From assembly GCA_018350325.1 (NCBI GenBank), contig JAEVLN010000008.1, forward strand, positions 806,001 to 870,000: a DNA stretch of 64,000 nt. Reading direction: 5' to 3'. Both the position numbers and the translations under genes were made by a program. Of this stretch, positions 40,449-53,930 are shown in pieces (the stretch's first letter is position 1; every line of letters begins with the position of its first letter). Under the pieces are notes generated by a model. It worked only from the letters and a program-made list of their open reading frames with translations, did not search any database and was not told where the DNA came from. This stretch comes from Globodera rostochiensis (taxonomy: Eukaryota > Nematoda > Chromadorea > Rhabditida > Heteroderidae).

Positions 40449-43400
40449 TTGAGAAAAGCCTATTAAAGAAAACTAATTTAATGTTTCAATTTTTTTTAGA
40501 AATTCATTAAAGCATAATTTGTTTATAAAATTATTTTAATTGTTTGATTTATTATTGAATTTATTCTCTAAAAATATTTACGAATTCTAATCCTTTGAAA
40601 TTTGAGCGATAAATTTAAATTTGTTTTTATGTTGGCACAATCTTTTCTATGCCAATCCCACGCTTTCGTAGGCCTTTCCTTTTTGAGACGGAATTGAAGA
40701 TTTATTGCCCCCTGGGAATTTCCTCTTCCGTCAATGGCATTGGCACAAATTCTTTTTATTTACCTTACTTTTTATTTTGCTTTGTGCATTTTTGTTACGT
40801 TCAACATTCATTTTATTTGAATTGAACTTTTCCAATTTCTTTTTTGGCTATTCGGCGGGCATTCCAAAAAAAGTTACTTCTTTCTCTTTAGTCAAATTTC
40901 GCACTTTCCGAGAATAAAATGGCCAACTCCTGGCCGATTTTGTGCCTTTGTCTCCCACTCATTATCCAAGACTCATTCATTCGCTCGGCGGCGTCCGCTT
41001 TCGGAATGCCAAAAATGGAAATGAAAGCATTCAAATTTAAAATAATAACTAACAAAATAAATATCCCTCAACATTCCGTGAGCAAAGTGTTTTAGCCATT
41101 CTGCACAATTTTAAACGGGCATAAATTATCACACACAAATTGTATCATTTGTTGCGGTCTTTAATGAAGCTTAGGAATTTAAAAGGGAAATAAAGCCACA
41201 AATTTTCTTTAATTAAATTTAATTCGACTTTTTAAAACACCAAAAACTTATTTTAAATTAAATTGTACATTATTCCAAAGCATTGAAATTTGAGAAAAGG
41301 TCTTTTGTTTTGCTCAAAAAGCAGCCTTTTGAACACGTCACTTTCATTCTCTGATAAATTGCTCGTCAATCATTCCGTTCAACAAAAATTCAAAAGGACC
41401 TTTTTTGTTGGAGTCGTCTTTTTTTCAATTCCCTTGAGCTTCTTCTTCCATTTCGCATTTAAATATTCGGCATTTTCTTCAGATTAGCCTCACGTCGCAC
41501 GTTCCTGTCAAGCGCACATTCTCAAATTTTTGAACTTTTTCGTTTTATTGTGAAAGGATTTTTTTTTTGGGGGGGGGGAACATTTGCATTTCAATTAAAA
41601 AACAAATAAATTATTCGTACAGATTTTTCAGTCAAAAAAATTCAATTTCCAAAAGTGTCACGGGAAACAATAGCAAAATTCGTTTACAAAAAAAAGTGAA
41701 TTTGCGCCTATTGAGGAGGGGGAAATTCGACACAATGTGCGCTGCATACATTAGAATAAAAAAGACGAAGCACTTCCGCTTTCACTTCCGTTGAATGATG
41801 CGGACGGCGGATGATGATGGACGATGGGGGGATTGGGGGGATGGCCCCCCCGGGGGGGGGTGAAAGTATGGATCCTCCCCCCCCCCCCCCCCCCCCGGGG
41901 GTGAAAGTATGGATCCTCCACCCCCCCCCCTCTCCGCTTAAGTCCTTTTGGCACTTAGCCGACAAAAAATGAAAGTGCCAATAACCTAAGCAAATTTCCG
42001 TTGGTATAAATAAATTTGGGCAATGAGTTTAAATCAACTTTTTACCTTGGCATGGCTTGTTTAACTTATTTCTTGACATCCATTGGTCATTTTTTTTCTT
42101 AATATTTAAAAAAAGTTTGTTTATCAAATTGTTTTTTGTGCGTATTTTAGTGCTTTTTTTTAAACTCAAAATATGGCGGCTTCTTTTTTCATTGTTCTCT
42201 CTTTTCCTTCTTTCAGTTTCTTCGTTCGTCGGAATAAACACAATTTTGCCGAAGTCCCCTCAACTTAAAACATCCCATAAAGTTTTTTCGCTCGCTCCTC
42301 CACCACACCAATATTCCCCCCCCCCCCTCCACACACACAAAATTGGGAAAGGTTTTCAGTAAAAAAATTAATTCGCCCCCGGGGATCGAATACATTCAGA
42401 ATATCTGTCCATCCCCTCAAGCGTACATAATTTGGGTGCCCGACTTTAGCTATGATGCATAAGGCTTTGTTATATTTATTTGATTCTTTTAAATTAGCCG
42501 TCAGTTTAGGCGTGGTCATTTACGGTATATCCGATTTTCTCGCATTTTCTCAATGTTTGTTGGGCCCTTCGGGGGTTCATTCTTCATTCATTGGACACAA
42601 ACAACCGCCGGCGGGGAGAATAAATGAAAGAATAACCGAATATGCGCTGTTTATGCTGCCTATTAGTCCCCTTTTGTGTGTTCATTCAGTGGCCAATTCA
42701 ATTTAATTGTCTCTTTTGCTTACATTTATTGAGGTGCCCCCTCCCCCTCCCACAAATAAAATTTGGTAAAAAGGCACTTTGAGACGATGAAATTTTGGTA
42801 TGGGCGGGGGGGGGGGGGTTGGATGGCAAAGTCGGGGAAGGGTCCGGTGGGTTTGGAAAAGCCGCTCCGATGGAGCGAATCCTCCGTAAACTTTGGGCTA
42901 AGAAATGTTCGTTTCCCTGGCCAATCTGAGCGCTTGGGCCAATTGTGTGTTTTACTTGGCCAAAATTGGGCATTCTTTGGAAAAGTTTGAATTAATTTAA
43001 CACTCGGAAATTGAGGTCTATAAATTTGGCCATTTTTAGACTTTAACACCTTTAGGTCCAAATCATTCCTTTTTTCCAAAGCCATCCAAGCCACCATTCA
43101 CTCCAATGATAAATGAAGGTCGGTCGGTCACATGAAGCGGCCGGCACCGTTTGGTTTTTCTAAATTTAAACTTTTAAAAATTTGTCCCACGTCAGAATTC
43201 GTTTTTTCATTTTCAATACTGTTTAATTCCCGCGCTTTGCTGTCATATTATTTATTTTTAGTCCTAAACGGCACACAATCTTTCATTTAGTGAACATTCA
43301 CGCGGCCTAATTAGTTTCAAACAAATTGAAAGCTCTAATTAGTTGAATCGAAACCACCATTTTCAGAGTTTGGCATTTTCGACCTTTTTCTTCCGGTTAA

Positions 43401-44941
43401 TAATTAATTTATATTTACGCATATGGCGCAATTATGAAAGTTTTGCGCCTTTCGCGCGTATTATTTGTTATACTTGGAAAATGGTCACTGAATTTATTTT
43501 GTCGTCAGAATTCGTAGGGACAAAATGAATAACCTAAATTGGCAGACCCTTTTATTGTTGCCATTATTATCCCAAAATTATCCCAAAATGTGGAATGATC
43601 GGTGCCGACCATTAAATTGGCTTGGACGACTAACGCGGGGACAAAAGCACAAACCGGCCATTCCGGCAACCCATTAAAAGTTAATGATTAAAACAAAATT
43701 ATATTACGTGGAATATTTGACAATTTTAAAATATATTAATAAATATTAGCTAAAATCCGTCGAATTTCACCGCGTTTTTGTGCTATTTTTCTTGTCTTGA
43801 TTCTGCGCTTGCTTAATTAATTAGATTTGTTCTGCCTTCGTGTTGCTCGCCCCGCGGCGATGAATGAATTAGGGCCCCAATTTGCCGAAATTGGCCTTCC
43901 CCCAATTAGTTGCAGCGGAAATTCGTTGTTACAAGGGCCAACAATTGTACGGTGTTTGGGTTGGTTGGAATTGCCTTGGCCCCAGGCATTTGGTCGCCTG
44001 GAAGAAAGTGACGCAAAATGCCAGCCAGGTATTTTGCCTTCTTTAAGCTTTCGGTGCCAAACCCCGACAATTTCTTAAACCAAAACTCTCGCAAAACCCT
44101 AATAATTGTTTGATTGATTTGTGGGGGTTAAATAAAAAAATTAAAATAATTAATAGAATTTGTCGCCATTTTTGACGGTAAATTGGAACTGTTTAGGTAG
44201 GAGCAGCACAGGTCTCTGTTCTGTTCCTGCCTCGAGTTCCCACAGAACAAATGAGCTGTTCCAATTTGAGAAAAAAAAACTGATTCAAAAAAGTTGGACA
44301 GATTCACAACTCAAAAAAAATTCATTTGGTGACGATAGGAAAAATAATTATAACGTATATTTTAATTTGACAAGGTCGATTAGCGTTCATTCGACTATTT
44401 AAAAGAAAATTTGTCGTTCCCAACAAAACTCAAAAGTACGAATTGTTTGCCCAACCTCAAAAAATTGTTCGGTGGCTCAGATGGCGTTTTCTTCCCCCAC
44501 TTTTTAGTTGACCGGCCACCATTTCTTCTCCCCCCCCCCCAATAATTTTAGTTCATTTTATTGGTACAATAAAATGAATTGGCCCACCCGCTGGGTCCCT
44601 TCTGCGTGCCAATCGGAGACGGCAGGGCAAAAGCTTCTTCAAGGCGCTCAGACAAATGAATGTGTGCATAATTACGCTTGAGGCTTCTTTAGCCCACTCA
44701 TTTGGCCCCTAACGCCATTTGCCCTCGGGAAAAACCTTTAGCTCAAGCAAATGTCCTCCGGCGTATTTCCTGACCACCATGGAAGGGAACATTCATTATT
44801 CGTTTGGGGTTGATTCATTCCTAAAGCATTTTAGGTGAAAATACCTATCTATTTAGATAAAAGTTTTGAGATTTCAATGTTTTCAATTTAAAGTTTTGTA
44901 ATTTTTAGAATTTTATAAATTTCGCCAAATAACCTTCAAAC
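40449..44941. other. Intergenic region, 4.5 kb
   Basis: Mostly AT-rich with many scattered stops. Short open frames (40705, 41290, 42057, 43827, 44160) start at non-ATG codons or lack splice sites and are not called. 41866-41932 holds runs of G and C around a duplicated GGGGTGAAAGTATGGATCCT phrase. Runs of C or G also occur at 42308, 42800 and 44530. The last few hundred bases precede the receptor gene and should include its promoter. Confidence 0.45.
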
Positions 44942-47181
44942 ATGGAAGTCTTCGTGAAGGGCCTCTGTGAGGAAACTCCGGAACTTTTCGACCGTAATTC
45001 CACACTCCAATTGACCGTAATCCAATGGTTGGCCACCGTATCCCAATTGTACAATAACCATGTGCACGCTTACCTCTGTTTGCTCATTTGCCCGCTGGGC
45101 ATCTTGGCCAATCTTGTCCACATATTGGCAAGTTTTGTTTTATTACTTAACAACCACATTCAATTTTCCATGCAATTCTTATTTTAAACAAAATTTTGTT
45201 ATATTACACATTAAAAATGAGTAAAACGCTTTAAGGTGTTGACCAGACGGCGAATGCGACGTTGTGCCATTAACAATTGTTTGATGGGCATTGCAATCTG
45301 TGACATATTCACAATGTTCACCTATCTGGTGTACATTTTGTATTTTGAAATTTATGCAAAAATATATCAGACAAATATTAGGTAAATTTTGGGAGAGGGG
45401 GGGGGGATAATTAAAATTTGTTCAAATTTAGCCATTTTTGGGCCACTTATTTGCACTTCCACGCGACTGTTTCCATTTGTTTGCACACAATCACTTTGTA
45501 CACTTGCGTTACGATGGCACTGATTCGATGGCGCGTGATGAGCCAGCCGTATTCGCTAATTGTGCAGCCGGCAACGGTTTGGTAGGTTTTCATTTCATAA
45601 ATATTATTTGGCTCACACAAATCACTAAATAATAAAAGTCAATATTTTTACATATTAAACGGTTTTTCAAAACTTAAATTTGAAATTGTTGTTCCAAAAT
45701 ATAAATTGTGCTAACTTTCGAATATTTGTTAAATTTGAGAATTAAATATTTGTATAAAATTTAAAAATGTTTACCCACTCCCTCAAAAACGAAGAGAAAA
45801 AAAGAAAAAGAAAATTCGACCCTGGCAGGGATCGAACCTGCAATCTTCAGCTCCGTAGGCTGACGCGTTATCCATTGCGCCACAGGGCCGTTGTTACGAA
45901 CGAAAGATTTATTAGTCATCAGTTATGAAATTTAGTGAAGATAAAGGATTTTATTGTTAATGGGTGGGACAATTACTGTCTTTTAAATGTTCATAATGAT
46001 TTCTTTTTCCTTTATTTTATTTTATTTTATTCAATTAAAGGAAAATCTTTGCACTTGTCACTGTGCTAGTTTGTTTCTTTTGTGTGCCAACTTATCTTGT
46101 GCACGACGTGGTCAAATTTCGATATGCTGATGGCACAACATTTTTCACGGTGGACATTTCGGAATGGGCGCGAACGGACCATTGTCACTATTTAAAGGCC
46201 AATTTGTTCATTATTGGCATTGTGCTTAAGGTGAGAGAGAGGCGGCAGAGAAACGAAAAGTAAAAATTCCCTCAGGCAATTCCCTGCTTTTTGCTTCTCT
46301 GGTTTACATCGGCATTGATGATCCGATTGAGGGAGAACAATGCCAAAAGGGCCCTTCTGTTGAGGGACAAGTGCAAAAAGTTGCAGAACTATGACAGAAC
46401 AACATTCACACTCATTGTCATGTTGGGTGTATTTTTGGTAATTTAAAAATAAATAAATAAATATTTAAATGTATTTTATAAGTTCAGATGACGGAATTGC
46501 CCCAGGGCATTTTAACCATTCTCAATGGCATTTACACCAACGACGTCCATTCCGTGTTTTATATGAATTTGGCCAATTTGTTGGACATTTTGTCGCTGAT
46601 TAACTGTTATGTAGGCTTCATGGCCTATTGTTTTTTATGCTCAAAATACAGACAAACATTTGTGCTGATGATTCTGACCAGGCAATTTTATTATTTTAAA
46701 CATTAAGAAATATTAAAATTTAAAATATTTCGTTTATTTCTCAAAAATGGATAGTTTTTAAATTATTTTTTTCAGCTTGGACTCCTACCGAAAATTGGTA
46801 TGCCACGAAAAATATGGCCAACAAGGGCAGAAGCATCGACATTCACATCGCCATAGGAACTCTCAGAATGAGCTGTTGAGGAGGTCCGAGAACTGCACGC
46901 TGAATTTGGAATTCAAAGCTCCGATGGGTGACTTCGCCACCACGGGCTCGGCCCACAGCAGCTCCGAAGACGGCTCGAACTGCTCCCCGCAAAGCCCGTC
47001 AAGTCAAACGGCGGAAAGTTCGGGTAAAGAGAAATTCGTTCTGCGAAAACATTCAATTTCAAGTCTTATAGGCAGGGAAACAAAATTCCAACAGCAACAA
47101 CAGTCAATGTTGGACATGATTGTATCAATGAACGGAGGTCTGACCGAACAGTTTTGCCAATCAACGGACACTCACCTGTGA
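44942..47181 (+). CDS. Seven-transmembrane neuropeptide receptor, DMSR/FMRFamide type
   Basis: Seven exons (44942-45127, 45236-45381, 45432-45581, 46041-46230, 46276-46437, 46488-46681, 46776-47181) close in phase to 477 residues. Exons 1-2 give TM1 and TM2 ([35 protein letters not shown]) with the TM1 N; exon 3 gives TM3 ([20 protein letters not shown]) and RWRVMSQP at its cytoplasmic end; exon 4 TM4 and extracellular loop 2 with a Cys ([10 protein letters not shown]); exon 5 TM5 and a basic loop; exon 6 TM6-TM7 ([34 protein letters not shown]). Exon 7 is a Ser/Gln/His-rich tail. The pattern resembles invertebrate myosuppressin-like (DMSR) receptors, which couple FMRFamide peptides to inhibitory G proteins; the ligand is inference. 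Introns 1 and 6 start with GC. AATAAA lies at 47243. Confidence 0.8.
45817..45889 (-). tRNA. tRNA-Arg (anticodon ACG)
   Basis: The complement reads as a 73-nt cloverleaf: acceptor GGCCCTG paired with CAGGGTC, D arm GGCGCAATGGATAACGC, anticodon stem TCAGC/GCTGA with loop CTACGGA (anticodon ACG) and T arm with GGTTCGATCCC. It has no intron. It lies antisense inside intron 3 of the receptor gene, carries its own internal A and B boxes, and so should be transcribed by RNA polymerase III from the opposite strand. Confidence 0.95.
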
Positions 47182-47452
47182 CCTGCCGTCAATATTACAA
47201 AACATATTTATTGTAAAATTATCGATTAAAATATCATTTTCAAATAAAACTATTATTCCATTTAACCAAATTTTTATGAGAAAAATACAAAAATTTATTG
47301 AGCCAACAATGGAATGACAAAAAAGAATATAACAAAGATGATGAAAGATTGGATTTGGGTGAATTAGTTTATTTACAGATTTAGTCGTTTTTACTTTTGC
47401 AGTGTCGCAATTAGATACTCTGACTTGGCCCTGTCTCCATTATATGGAAGTG
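47182..47452. terminator. Convergent 3' ends of receptor and K+ channel genes
   Basis: Only 271 bp separate the two stop codons. A plus-strand AATAAA sits at 47243-47248 and minus-strand AATAAA motifs (TTTATT on the plus strand) at 47294-47299 and near 47369, so the two 3' untranslated regions are short and may overlap. Confidence 0.55.
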
Positions 47453-50400
47453 TCAGAACCGCCTCATCAGTGGCGGCGGTGTGTGCCGTCCGGCAGTTTC
47501 GAATTCCGTTGCGGCTACCGTACCCTCCTCCCGGCCGTCTCCATTCCTATTGAAGTGTCGCTGGTGTTGGTGTTGTTGTTGCAGCTCCGTGCCGCGCGAC
47601 TCGACCAAAATGCGTGGCACCTGGGTCGGTGCGGCCATCGGAATGTGCTGCTGGTGCGGGCTGTTGCTGCAGCAAGGACAGCGCTCCACAGAGGAAAGAC
47701 GACGCTGTTGCTGCTGCTGAAACAGCTGATGTCGCTGTTGTTGTTGCTGTTGCTGATGTTTGTAGTTCTGCTGGTGATGGTTGAGCATTTGGACACAGCT
47801 ACTGCTCGCCGTCCCCGGTGACGGAGGCACCGTCTCATCGTTGAGACGCAAGGGAGGTACTGTATAAATGGAGTAGGCAAATTTAGAAATACGGTAGACG
47901 GATCGATTGGAAAGAAATTGTAAAACTTTAAAATGCACACACCTCTCTTACGGGTTCTCTCTCTAAGAGCAACAAAATGTCTTTGAAAAATAATTATAAC
48001 ATTTATATTTATAAAAAATAGAGAAAGACAAACACTTCAAATTTGAAAACAAATAAAAATGAATTTTAAAACTCATTCTCTCGGCACTCTTTAAACTCAC
48101 TTTCTAAATGACTAATTTTCAATTATCTGTAATTTATTCAACGACTGTTATTAATTAATCAGTTTTTTTGCAACTCACTCCTCGGCGCTATCCCTCCACT
48201 TTTGTTGTCTCCAATTTCTGGTTTGTCCATTGAAAGGGAGGGCATTTTGTTAGAAATTGTTGGGTATTTGGAAGTGGCATTCGTTCTAAGAGCTGAACGG
48301 TAAAGATTGCTGGAGGTGGGCTGCTGCTGGTGGTGTTGCTGGTACTGGTCGAACGACACGGAATGGTGGGGAACAGTCGATAATTGTTGGATGATCTGCT
48401 GTTGCTGAAACGTGCTGGTGCTGTGAGTGTCTATAGTTGCATATTGTGCCTCTAAAAATAGAAATAGCTTAAAATTATTTAAATAGGGAGCTAAAATCTT
48501 GCAATAAGAAACGAAGCTTCATATATTTTTGATACTTTTCGGTTTGGTGCCCCCATCTAATTGTTGAAAATCATAATTTAAAGGCTGTAATATTAAAATT
48601 GTAATGCCAAATTCGTGATCAGCAGCACCCTCAAATACCCCTAAAAATCGGAGGAGGAGGCGGACACCAAACCGAAAAGTGCCCTTTTTTGATCGACTCC
48701 CCCCCCCCCATTCGTTTGCCTTCCATTTGACGACTCATTAACGTGCCCAGCAGTCGCTCAATTTGGCTTAGCTTCTCAAACACTCCGTCGATGTTTTTGA
48801 ATTTGTCTTGTAAGTCCTCCATCATTGTGTTAGTCTCATTTTGAACCGAATGAAAAGCTTCGTCGGAATCGTCGGCGCCTCTCGTCGACTGCAAGCGAAC
48901 TGACAAATGAAAACAAAAAAGTAAATTTAAAATTAAATAATTCTAAAATTCTTACCGGCATGCCTTTCATGCATTCGCTGCAACAATTTGCGGATTGGAT
49001 GGTCTCCGGGGATTTCCAACTTTTCGTTTTTTCTCCGTTCGTCCAATTCCAACTCTCTCTTTACGTCCAGCACTTTTCGAAATTTTAGCTAAATAAAATA
49101 ATTATTCATTTCTTTTTGAAACTTTGAATTTGGCACCCGATTCGTAAGGTTATAAGTGAGGACCAAATTGCGAGCGAATGAATTGGAAAAGGCTTTGTAA
49201 AAGTTGAGCACTCTGAAAATAAAAAAATTCCAAATTTATAAATTTAATTTATAAAAGAACGCACTGAAGCAAATGTTCCCGCTTTATGAAATGCTGAAAA
49301 ATACGAAATAAAAAATTAAATTTAATAAGCTAAACATGAGTAAATATTATTTAAATATGAAAAGTCGAAGGCACTTTAAACAATTATTAATTAATTGAAT
49401 TGGACCAAGTCGGAATAAGTCAGTGCTCGAACAATGCAAGTCGACTGTCCTGTTTTTGTGTTCCTCCAAAATTCGTCGCCGAACACATCGCCTTTGCCCA
49501 AAATTGCGACCACTTCTTCGTCCTTAAATTATTTAATTGCCGTTAAATATTCAAAAACCGTAATTTTAACACAAAAACCTGAATCACTTCGAGCGAACCC
49601 TGCACCAAAAACCAAAGTGCGTCTACGGACTCGCCTTGGATAAAAAATTGAGAAAAAAATTTTGGAAATAAAATGGCATTGGCATTCATAAAATGGCACA
49701 ATTGGGAGAAGGGGGGGAGGACCTGTATGGTAGAGAAGATCGCCTAAAATGGAAAAATATTCAAAAACTTTAAAATCATTTTAATTAACAACCTGGAGCC
49801 GCGTGAATTGTATCCAAATTGGTGGCAAATGCTCTTTGGCAACCTTCGGAAGCCAACTAAATCGCATTTAAGCCTATCTGTTTTTGATTTGTTTTTAAAT
49901 TATATTTAACCATTATATAAAAAATAAATTTAAATTTAATAATTTTTCTCGTAAATAAATTTACCTTAAAACAGCTGTGCTCATTAAACACTTTTCTATT
50001 CATGTGAACGCACTAAATAATTATTTTATTAGTTTAAATGTAAAGAAAAAGAGTTCACAATGTCCGCCCGCATGTCCTTGGGACAAAAGCTGAGCACTTT
50101 GGCTGTGTCGATGCCTTTGTTCATTGCCCAAGTGCTCTTAAATTCAAAAAATACAGTAATAATTTTGGAAACATTAAAATGTTACGGTAATATAATCGAG
50201 AACGCGTTCCGCCAGTTCATTCGGCACTTCTTGCAGTTTTATGAATTCGCGAACATCGCTAATCATCTGGTGATACCTGCAAATGTTTAATTAAATTGAA
50301 TTAAAGTCTCAAAAAAAGGCAGGGGGACCTTTGAGTGGACGAAGTCATCTGCTGGATTATGGTCGTCATGTGGCCGAAGATGGCGGCGTACGAAATTGAG

Positions 50401-53400
50401 GAGAACATCATCATGCAGCTGAAGAAATGTTTTTTAAATTAAATTAATTGTTTAAAATGTTTATTTTGGAAAACAAAAAAAGGACAGAAACGTAAATTTA
50501 AATTCTCCTCACATGCCGAAAATTTTTTCATTCATTGTCGTGCTGGCAATGTTTCCGAATCCGACCGTGGACATGCAGGACATTGTGAAATAAAGTGCTA
50601 AAGTTTTGTTTTATAATCAAAATATAATTGAAATGAATTGCAAATTGCGACCGGAAACGTAACATTGCGTCCGGTCCGGGCCCCCCACCAGCCGATTCAA
50701 AGTTGACGACGTTATATTGAATGGCATTTTGAGGTCGTAAGAGAGTCGAATTAACCACCTAATTACAGTTAATGAATAAAATTTAACAAATATTGCAGCA
50801 ATTGTCCAGTAAAAATTACCCTTCCGCCAACGGTTGGTCGGCGTAGTAAAACTAAAGTGGGGAAAAATATTAAAATTGAAAATTTAAAATTTGACACCTT
50901 GTGCCGGGCCTCGTACTCGCCGATCACGTACCGAAAATGGATTATTTTTAATAGGCGAAATGTGTGAATTGATCAGTGATGAGCAAGCTCCGATTTCGAA
51001 GCTAACTTTGCAAGGAAAATGATCGGAGTCGGATCAATTCCCTCCGAAATCGATCGATTTCTAATCATTACCAAATGCAGGCCATCCAATGGGCCACCAA
51101 AACATATGCACAAAGCAATAACAAAAGTGTTGCTGCACCGTATTCCAAATAATTGTCCAATTTTCTGGCCACCCTCCCTGAAATTGTGTGCTGAACGCTT
51201 TTATGATGGCATTCGTTCTGACCGAGCCTGAGCAATCGAACAACCTTTAGAGCCGAAAACAACGAAGCTATCCTCTGAACGAGTTCAATTAATTATTCAT
51301 TTAATTAAAAAGACTCAAAAACTTCGTCGTCCTGTTTGAACATGTAGAAAATGTCGTAAGGCAGGCAGGAAAGGAGGTCGATGAGGAACCAGGACTTGAA
51401 ATAATCTAAGCAATTTGTTTGTAGAAAATTAATCAGGGAAATAATGAATTACTCTTTCTTATGGCCTGAGGGTCGATGACGACCTGTAAATAATTCATTC
51501 AATTTAAAAATAAAATAATTTGAACTCTGCGAGAACCTCTCCCACTGGACCCACAAAAGTGGTGTGGAAATTGAGGAGAATATCGGCAAAAAATATCACA
51601 TCCACAATGGAGTCGAGCAGTACGACATAATCAATGCCTAAAATGGCAATTGTTCTTTATCAAAATAATAAATAAATGCAAATGGGCCGAATGCCGGGTT
51701 ACGGCATTGCCGTATTTTGGGGGTCTTTTGAATCGGTTTGACGGGTTTTTGAGTTTTTCCGATGACATCCCTCTGACCAGAACGGGCTTTTCCCGGTTTT
51801 TTGTCCCGGAAAGTGCCGGTTTTTCCCAAAGTGCCGGTGCCGTGCTGCCCTATTCTAATGACCTAATGGGAGCGGGTCGCGAGGACGAAAGGCGATGTTG
51901 AAAGGCACCATGAAGGCAGTGTAAAAGGTCAAGGCCAAAATTGACCAGTCCCAAACTGTTTGCATCGTTTATATTAAATAGACGAAAAAAAGAAACGGTT
52001 TTACCCGTTTTGCTGGTGGAATAATGAAGAATTACTAAAAAAGTATTAATAATGGAATAAAAAAGTAAATGAAATTGGCTGAACCAAAAAAGTCAGATAA
52101 ATAATCGCTGAAAATAATTTTTTATTTTTGTAAAATTAATTTAAAACTTAAAAACGCCAAACTGTGCGGTGATGTCTTTGGCGTTTCTTCGCGATATTGC
52201 GGGAGAACATCGCCTCCCAAGTTCATCAGCTGCTCCAATGAAAAATTCAGTATTAATCAGCGATTAAAATTTTCCGCATGATTTTTGAATATTTTTGAAA
52301 TTCTCAAAAAATTGGCATATTCTTCACTGACCTGTTGGAAATTTGAAGATTGAAGGCCCGGGTAGGCTCTGCTTTTAAGCAAATCCTTAATTTAGAAATG
52401 TTTGAATGATTCTGTTGCTGTTTTGCTACCTTTGTTTCGATGTTGTTCGGCGTGAACTGCTGCCGGTATTTGGCGACTCGGGCAATTTGCAGAATCCTCG
52501 AAAGGCCCAAAACTGAATTCTTTTTTTTTGTTTGAATTGTTTTCTCTTTTTTTGTTGATAATATTGCATAAAAATCGCTAAATTTGCCCTCACTTTTATT
52601 GTTTTCTCCCTCGAAGGGCTCTTTGAGCGGAGTGATGTCTTTAAACTGGCACAAATACAAAACCACGCGATTTGCATCGTTTTTTATTGGCGAAATGTTC
52701 ATCAGCAGCCAAAGGACAAATTCTGGTGCGGCGAAATTAAATAATTAAAAAAATATATTTATTAATTTCAAAATGCCAACTGTTTTTTTTGCTCAATCCG
52801 ATCTCAACTTGCTCAGTCTTTTCTGTCTCCATGGAATTTTGAATCTTTTGAATTGACGTCTTAAAATTGTTTAATTGTTTATTCGATATATTTTTGCACT
52901 TTTTATTACTTGGTCGGTATGCTCGCCATACATGAAAGACAATCTTAAATTTTAGAAAATTATTATAACTTTTTAATTTCATTTTCCTATTTCTGGACTC
53001 CCCATCATTTTCTCATTAGAAGCCTTCTTAGATTTATGTCTGATAATGGTCTAAAAGTCTTGCTAAAATGAGACTAAGAATTGGTAGCCAAATAGTGAAA
53101 CTTTTAACAACAAATACATTAATTTGGCACTTGGAATGGCATAATACGTAAACAGAAATTGTTACTTTAATATAAATATTCTTAAATAATTTTTTTACAC
53201 AAATTAAATGTTTAAATTTTCCCTTACGAAGCATTTTTCTGCATGATTTCGGCCCGCGTGTAGCCGATCAACCTGGAGAAGCCTTCGTTACAGTACACAA
53301 TGGGATAGTCAATAATTTGGGCGTTGGCCAATATGAAGCTCGAATCTGAAAATAATTATTATTTTGAAAATAAAATTTGAACAAAAACCGGTATTGTTGC

Positions 53401-53467
53401 ACCGTCGCACGACCGCCTCAAGGAAAGTGTTCTGCGGTGCGACCAGTCCCCGACGCGCAACGACCAT
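47453..53467 (-). CDS. egl-2: EAG-type voltage-gated K+ channel (KCNH1/5, EGL-2-like)
   Basis: Thirty-two exons from ATG 53467 ([17 protein letters not shown]) to stop 47453 close in phase to 1029 residues. Exons 1-5 are the N-terminal PAS domain ([27 protein letters not shown]). Exon 9 is S1 ([19 protein letters not shown]), exon 10 S2, exons 11-12 S3 ([17 protein letters not shown]), exons 13-14 S4-S5 ([26 protein letters not shown]). Exons 15-18 are the pore, with EAG-type filter TVGFGN in exon 18; exon 19 is S6; exons 20-21 the C-linker (CPKDMRADI); exons 22-28 the cyclic-nucleotide-binding homology domain ([26 protein letters not shown]); exon 29 [20 protein letters not shown]; exon 30 a coiled coil for tetramerisation; exons 31-32 a Gln/His-rich tail. 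Length and order match EAG channels. Several donors are GTTTTT. The acceptor of exon 15 reads CG instead of AG. Exon 24 is only 21 nt. Confidence 0.93.
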
Positions 53468-53647
53468 TGGATGCTTGCCAATTAACGCCGCGAGGGTTTT
53501 GGACAAATTAATTCCCGAGGTTATGCCAAACGAATTAATGCACTAAATTGTTTCCAAAAAAGCCATAGTGATTGAATTGGAAACTTCTAAAACAAATAAT
53601 AATGGAGAACATTAGTGAAGACGAAAACAAACCAAAAAAAAACAATA

Positions 53648-53930
53648 TCACTGATTTTGTAAAACAATATTTGGAAGAGAGATTAATCTCATCACTGCTA
53701 AAAAAACAGTATTATGAAGCGTACGGGGAAAAATAGGTTGAAGAAGCGAGTGGTCCAGGTTGGTAAGCACGGGCAAGTACACATTCAGGCTACTTTTAAT
53801 AAGTGCAGCCGTCTTATGTAACAGCTGCTCCCATTCATGAAATGTGGGCATAACCACAGCGTTGGTAAGCAAGTTGCCAGCGGTAGTATCGGTTTGTTGA
53901 AGTTCGAAGACCGACTTCGGTGGTGGACGT
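53648..53930 (-). CDS. Exon upstream of the EAG gene, unrecognised
   Basis: After an AAAATAG acceptor the minus strand reads RPPPKSVFELQQTDTTAGNL then VVMPTFHEWEQLLHKTAALI and SLNVYLPVLTNLDHSLLQPI before a possible GTACGC donor at ~53735; the frame otherwise stops at 53648. The composition is protein-like with good hydrophobic periodicity. It is on the EAG strand and 180 bp upstream of its first coding exon, but its phase does not join the EAG frame, so it is probably a separate gene. The family is not recognised. Confidence 0.45.

Noticed and set aside
47481..47821. Plus-strand Leu/Cys-rich ORFs opposite the EAG tail
   Set aside because: They are antisense shadows of CAG-type glutamine codons in the last EAG exon.
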